In this document: positions 62,446 to 64,000 of the stretch, piece after piece
How the letters are laid out: each line of letters begins with the position of its first letter
Position numbering within the stretch: position 1 is the first letter of the stretch
From: Polaromonas sp.
GTDB lineage: Bacteria > Pseudomonadota > Gammaproteobacteria > Burkholderiales > Burkholderiaceae_C
Direction: 5' to 3'
Length of the DNA: 64,000 bases
Assembly: GCF_010365105.1 (NCBI RefSeq)
Contig: NZ_JAAFGZ010000007.1
Coordinates: 182,496 to 246,495, forward strand
Translations under genes and position numbers: made by a program
Notes under the pieces: model-generated
Told to the model about the DNA's origin: nothing
The model's database searches: none
Seen by the model: the letters and a program-made list of their open reading frames with translations, nothing else

Positions 62446-63209
62446 TGTTCGACCGTCAGATCACCGGAGAAGGCACGCCGGAAGCCGAGTGGCAGACATG
62501 GCCTGGCCTGGGCCAGTTGTCACGGATAGCGCTGGACGAACTCGTACCGCCAGGTCGCCGCGCGGTGGTGGTGGCGCCACATCCGGATGATGAAGTCATC
62601 GCCTTTGGCGGCCTGCTGGCGCTGCTGGCCGCACGCCGAAGCGCTTGTCACGTGATCGCCTTGACCGACGGCGAAGCCAGCCATCCGGGCTCGCGGAATT
62701 GGCCGCCTGGCCTGCTGGCCAAAGCGCGCATCGGTGAGAGCCTCGCGGGCCTGCGCCAGCTGGGCTTGCCGCCGCACAGCCAAAGCCGCCTTTCGCTTCC
62801 CGACGGCAGATTGGCTGCTTGCGACGACAGGCTGGCGCAGCGATTGGCTGAACTGCTTCGGCCCGGCGACGTGGTTTTTTCCACGTGGCAACTGGACGGC
62901 CATCCTGACCATGAAGCCGCTGGCCAGGCCACCGCCCGTGCTTGCAGTCAAGTGGTCTGCCGCCATTGGCAGGCGCCGGTGTGGATGTGGCACTGGGCCC
63001 GGCCCGGCGATGCGCGCGTGCCGTGGTCACACATGGCGCGGCTGGCACTGCCTGACAACGCAGTGCGCCAAAAAATCGCCGCTTTGGCCACCCACCAGAC
63101 CCAGTTGGCGCCGCAAGACACCGGCGCGCCTGCCGTGCTGCCCGGCTTTGCACTGGCGCGGATGCTGCGGGGCTTTGAATACTTCATGCCTGCCGGGAAC
63201 GCGTCGTGA
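62433..63209 (+). CDS. PIG-L family deacetylase
   Basis: A 258-residue LmbE/PIG-L-type zinc deacetylase. The signature AVVVAPHPDDEVIAFGG (HPDDE at 50-54) and a later HPDHEAAG supply the metal-binding His/Asp set. The family removes N-acetyl from GlcNAc-based or similar substrates. The ATG at 62433 lies inside the end of the previous gene; the frame extends further up without homology. The stop overlaps the methyltransferase start (GTGA). Confidence 0.88.
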   Translation: MGAVVFDRQITGEGTPEAEWQTWPGLGQLSRIALDELVPPGRRAVVVAPHPDDEVIAFGGLLALLAARRSACHVIALTDGEASHPGSRNWPPGLLAKARIGESLAGLRQLGLPPHSQSRLSLPDGRLAACDDRLAQRLAELLRPGDVVFSTWQLDGHPDHEAAGQATARACSQVVCRHWQAPVWMWHWARPGDARVPWSHMARLALPDNAVRQKIAALATHQTQLAPQDTGAPAVLPGFALARMLRGFEYFMPAGNAS

Positions 63210-63811
63210 ACCCGGACCGGGAAGAATTCACCCGGCTGTTTCAGCAGACGGACGACCCGTGGGGCTTCAAGACCCGCTGGTACGAGGCGCGCAAGCGCGA
63301 CCTGACCCTGGCGGCCCTGCCGCGCCCGCACTACCGGCGCGGTTACGAGCCCGGCTGCGCCAATGGCGAGCTGGCCGCCGCGCTTGCGCCGCGCTGTGAT
63401 CGGCTGCTGGTGTCCGATGGCGTGCCGGCTGCGCTCGACCAGGCGCGCCAGCGGTTGCAAGGCTTGTCGCAGATCCGCTTTTTGCAGGGCTGGGTGCCCG
63501 ACCACTGGCCACCGGGAAGTTTTGACCTGATCGTGTTCAGCGAGATCGGCTTTTACCTCGACCACGTGCAACTGGCCAAACTGATTAGCCAGATGAAAGC
63601 AGCGCTTGAAGCCAGCGGCACTTTGCTGGCCTGCCACTGGCGCCATCCGGTGCAAGGCTATGCGCTGAACGGTGACGACGTACACCGCGCCCTGGCGGAA
63701 CAACTGGCCTGGCCGCGCCTGGCAAGACACGAGGAAGCCGACTTTTTGTTAGAGGTCTGGTCACCCGACCCGCGCTCGGTCGCGCAACGGGAAGGTTTTG
63801 TGAAGCTTTAG
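63206..63811 (+). CDS. NodS-like SAM-dependent methyltransferase
   Basis: A 201-residue class I methyltransferase. The SAM-binding motif is EPGCANGELAAALA (about residues 48-61), then CDRLLVSDGVPAALDQARQ and the DLIVFSEIGFYLD motif. The opening DPWGFKTRWYEARKRDLTLAAL is typical of NodS-like enzymes, which N-methylate a glucosamine amine. GTG start, coupled to the deacetylase by a GTGA overlap. Last gene of the cassette. Confidence 0.85.
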   Translation: MNPDREEFTRLFQQTDDPWGFKTRWYEARKRDLTLAALPRPHYRRGYEPGCANGELAAALAPRCDRLLVSDGVPAALDQARQRLQGLSQIRFLQGWVPDHWPPGSFDLIVFSEIGFYLDHVQLAKLISQMKAALEASGTLLACHWRHPVQGYALNGDDVHRALAEQLAWPRLARHEEADFLLEVWSPDPRSVAQREGFVKL

Positions 63812-63832
63812 CGGGTTGGGTTGAATTCCAAG

Positions 63833-63856
63833 GCGCAGGTTTCAAGATACCTGCGC
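63833..63856. other. Palindrome after the cassette
   Basis: A perfect 8-bp inverted repeat GCGCAGGT/ACCTGCGC with an 8-base loop, 22 bases after the methyltransferase stop. No T run follows, so it may be a rho-dependent stop aid or a structural element. Confidence 0.45.
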
Positions 63857-63910
63857 TCCAAACGGATCAACCGAAGAGCGAACACCTTATTTACAGCCCC
63901 AGTGTCTGGG

Positions 63911-64000
63911 TATTCCGGAGGATCGTGACCGGTCATTCCGGGGATCGTGACCGATGCCCTTGAAAGGGCTGCATTCCGGGATTCCGGGGTCGTGACCGAC
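63911..64000. mobile_element. Possible end of an IS21-type element (cut by window edge)
   Basis: Three direct repeats of an ATTCCGG...GTGACCG pattern, beginning near 63911, 63934 and 63980, each about 20 bp: TATTCCGGAGGATCGTGACC, CATTCCGGGGATCGTGACC and GATTCCGGGGTCGTGACCG. I recall this kind of repeated end beside istA in IS21-family elements, but no transposase is in the window. Confidence 0.4.

Overview
The window looks like a chromosomal stretch of a Comamonadaceae betaproteobacterium (Burkholderiales), most like Polaromonas or Rhodoferax. This rests on high GC, the gene neighbourhoods (pepA-holC opposite lptFG, trxA-rho-rpmE beside an addAB-type pair, pstSCAB-phoU-phoBR) and two families of small intergenic repeats that I remember as abundant in that family. 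There is no rRNA, tRNA or CRISPR array. Nearly all the DNA is core genome, and the only trace of a transposon is a repeat pattern in the last 90 bases.

Layout. 1-3.0 kb: the 3' part of a hybrid sensor kinase and a LivK-type binding protein share a bidirectional terminator. 3.2-7.8 kb: pepA, holC and a small acidic protein run leftward, overlapping by 4 bp at each junction; lptF-lptG diverge from them. 7.9-10.8 kb: a short sirohydrochlorin chelatase, a CysB-type regulator, a methionine-type aminotransferase and a DUF3309 peptide. 10.8-16.6 kb: hrpA diverges from argA and a DUF1272 gene. 16.8-21 kb: an alpha/beta hydrolase is coupled to a phosphoribosyltransferase/erythromycin-esterase-like fusion, followed by a convergent HI0933-type flavoprotein. 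21.5-27.6 kb: an AddA/AddB-like helicase-nuclease pair with two GC-rich repeats between the genes. 27.7-30 kb: trxA, rho and rpmE (type B). 30.1-33.2 kb: a GT-C-like membrane protein and a MATE transporter.

33.2-46.4 kb is a phosphate region. The operon pstS-pstC-pstA-pstB-phoU-phoB-phoR runs leftward; a fasciclin-domain lipoprotein, an orphan binding protein and a Ppx/GppA phosphatase run rightward; sixA and ppk run leftward. I can read Pho boxes before pstS, before the fasciclin gene (four half-sites at exact 11-bp spacing) and before ppk. Uptake, its two-component control and polyphosphate synthesis therefore appear co-regulated, with the fasciclin lipoprotein as an unexpected likely member.

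46.6-60.3 kb: a TPP enzyme of the acetolactate-synthase type, a small acidic protein, an MscS-type channel overlapping a phospholipase-D lipoprotein, an MFS transporter opposite an AraC regulator, a coniferyl-type aldehyde dehydrogenase, CreA, CbpA-CbpM and a CAP-domain lipoprotein. 60.7-63.8 kb: four tightly overlapping genes (GT2 glycosyltransferase, acyl-CoA-dehydrogenase-like, PIG-L deacetylase, NodS-like methyltransferase) form an uncharacterised biosynthetic cassette and are the best candidate for an undescribed pathway.

A roughly 60-bp repeat family recurs at least ten times. Two copies lie inside reading frames (the MATE transporter and the AddB-like nuclease) and one supplies a stop codon. 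All function calls come from reading motifs and overall sequence by eye; no database search was possible.
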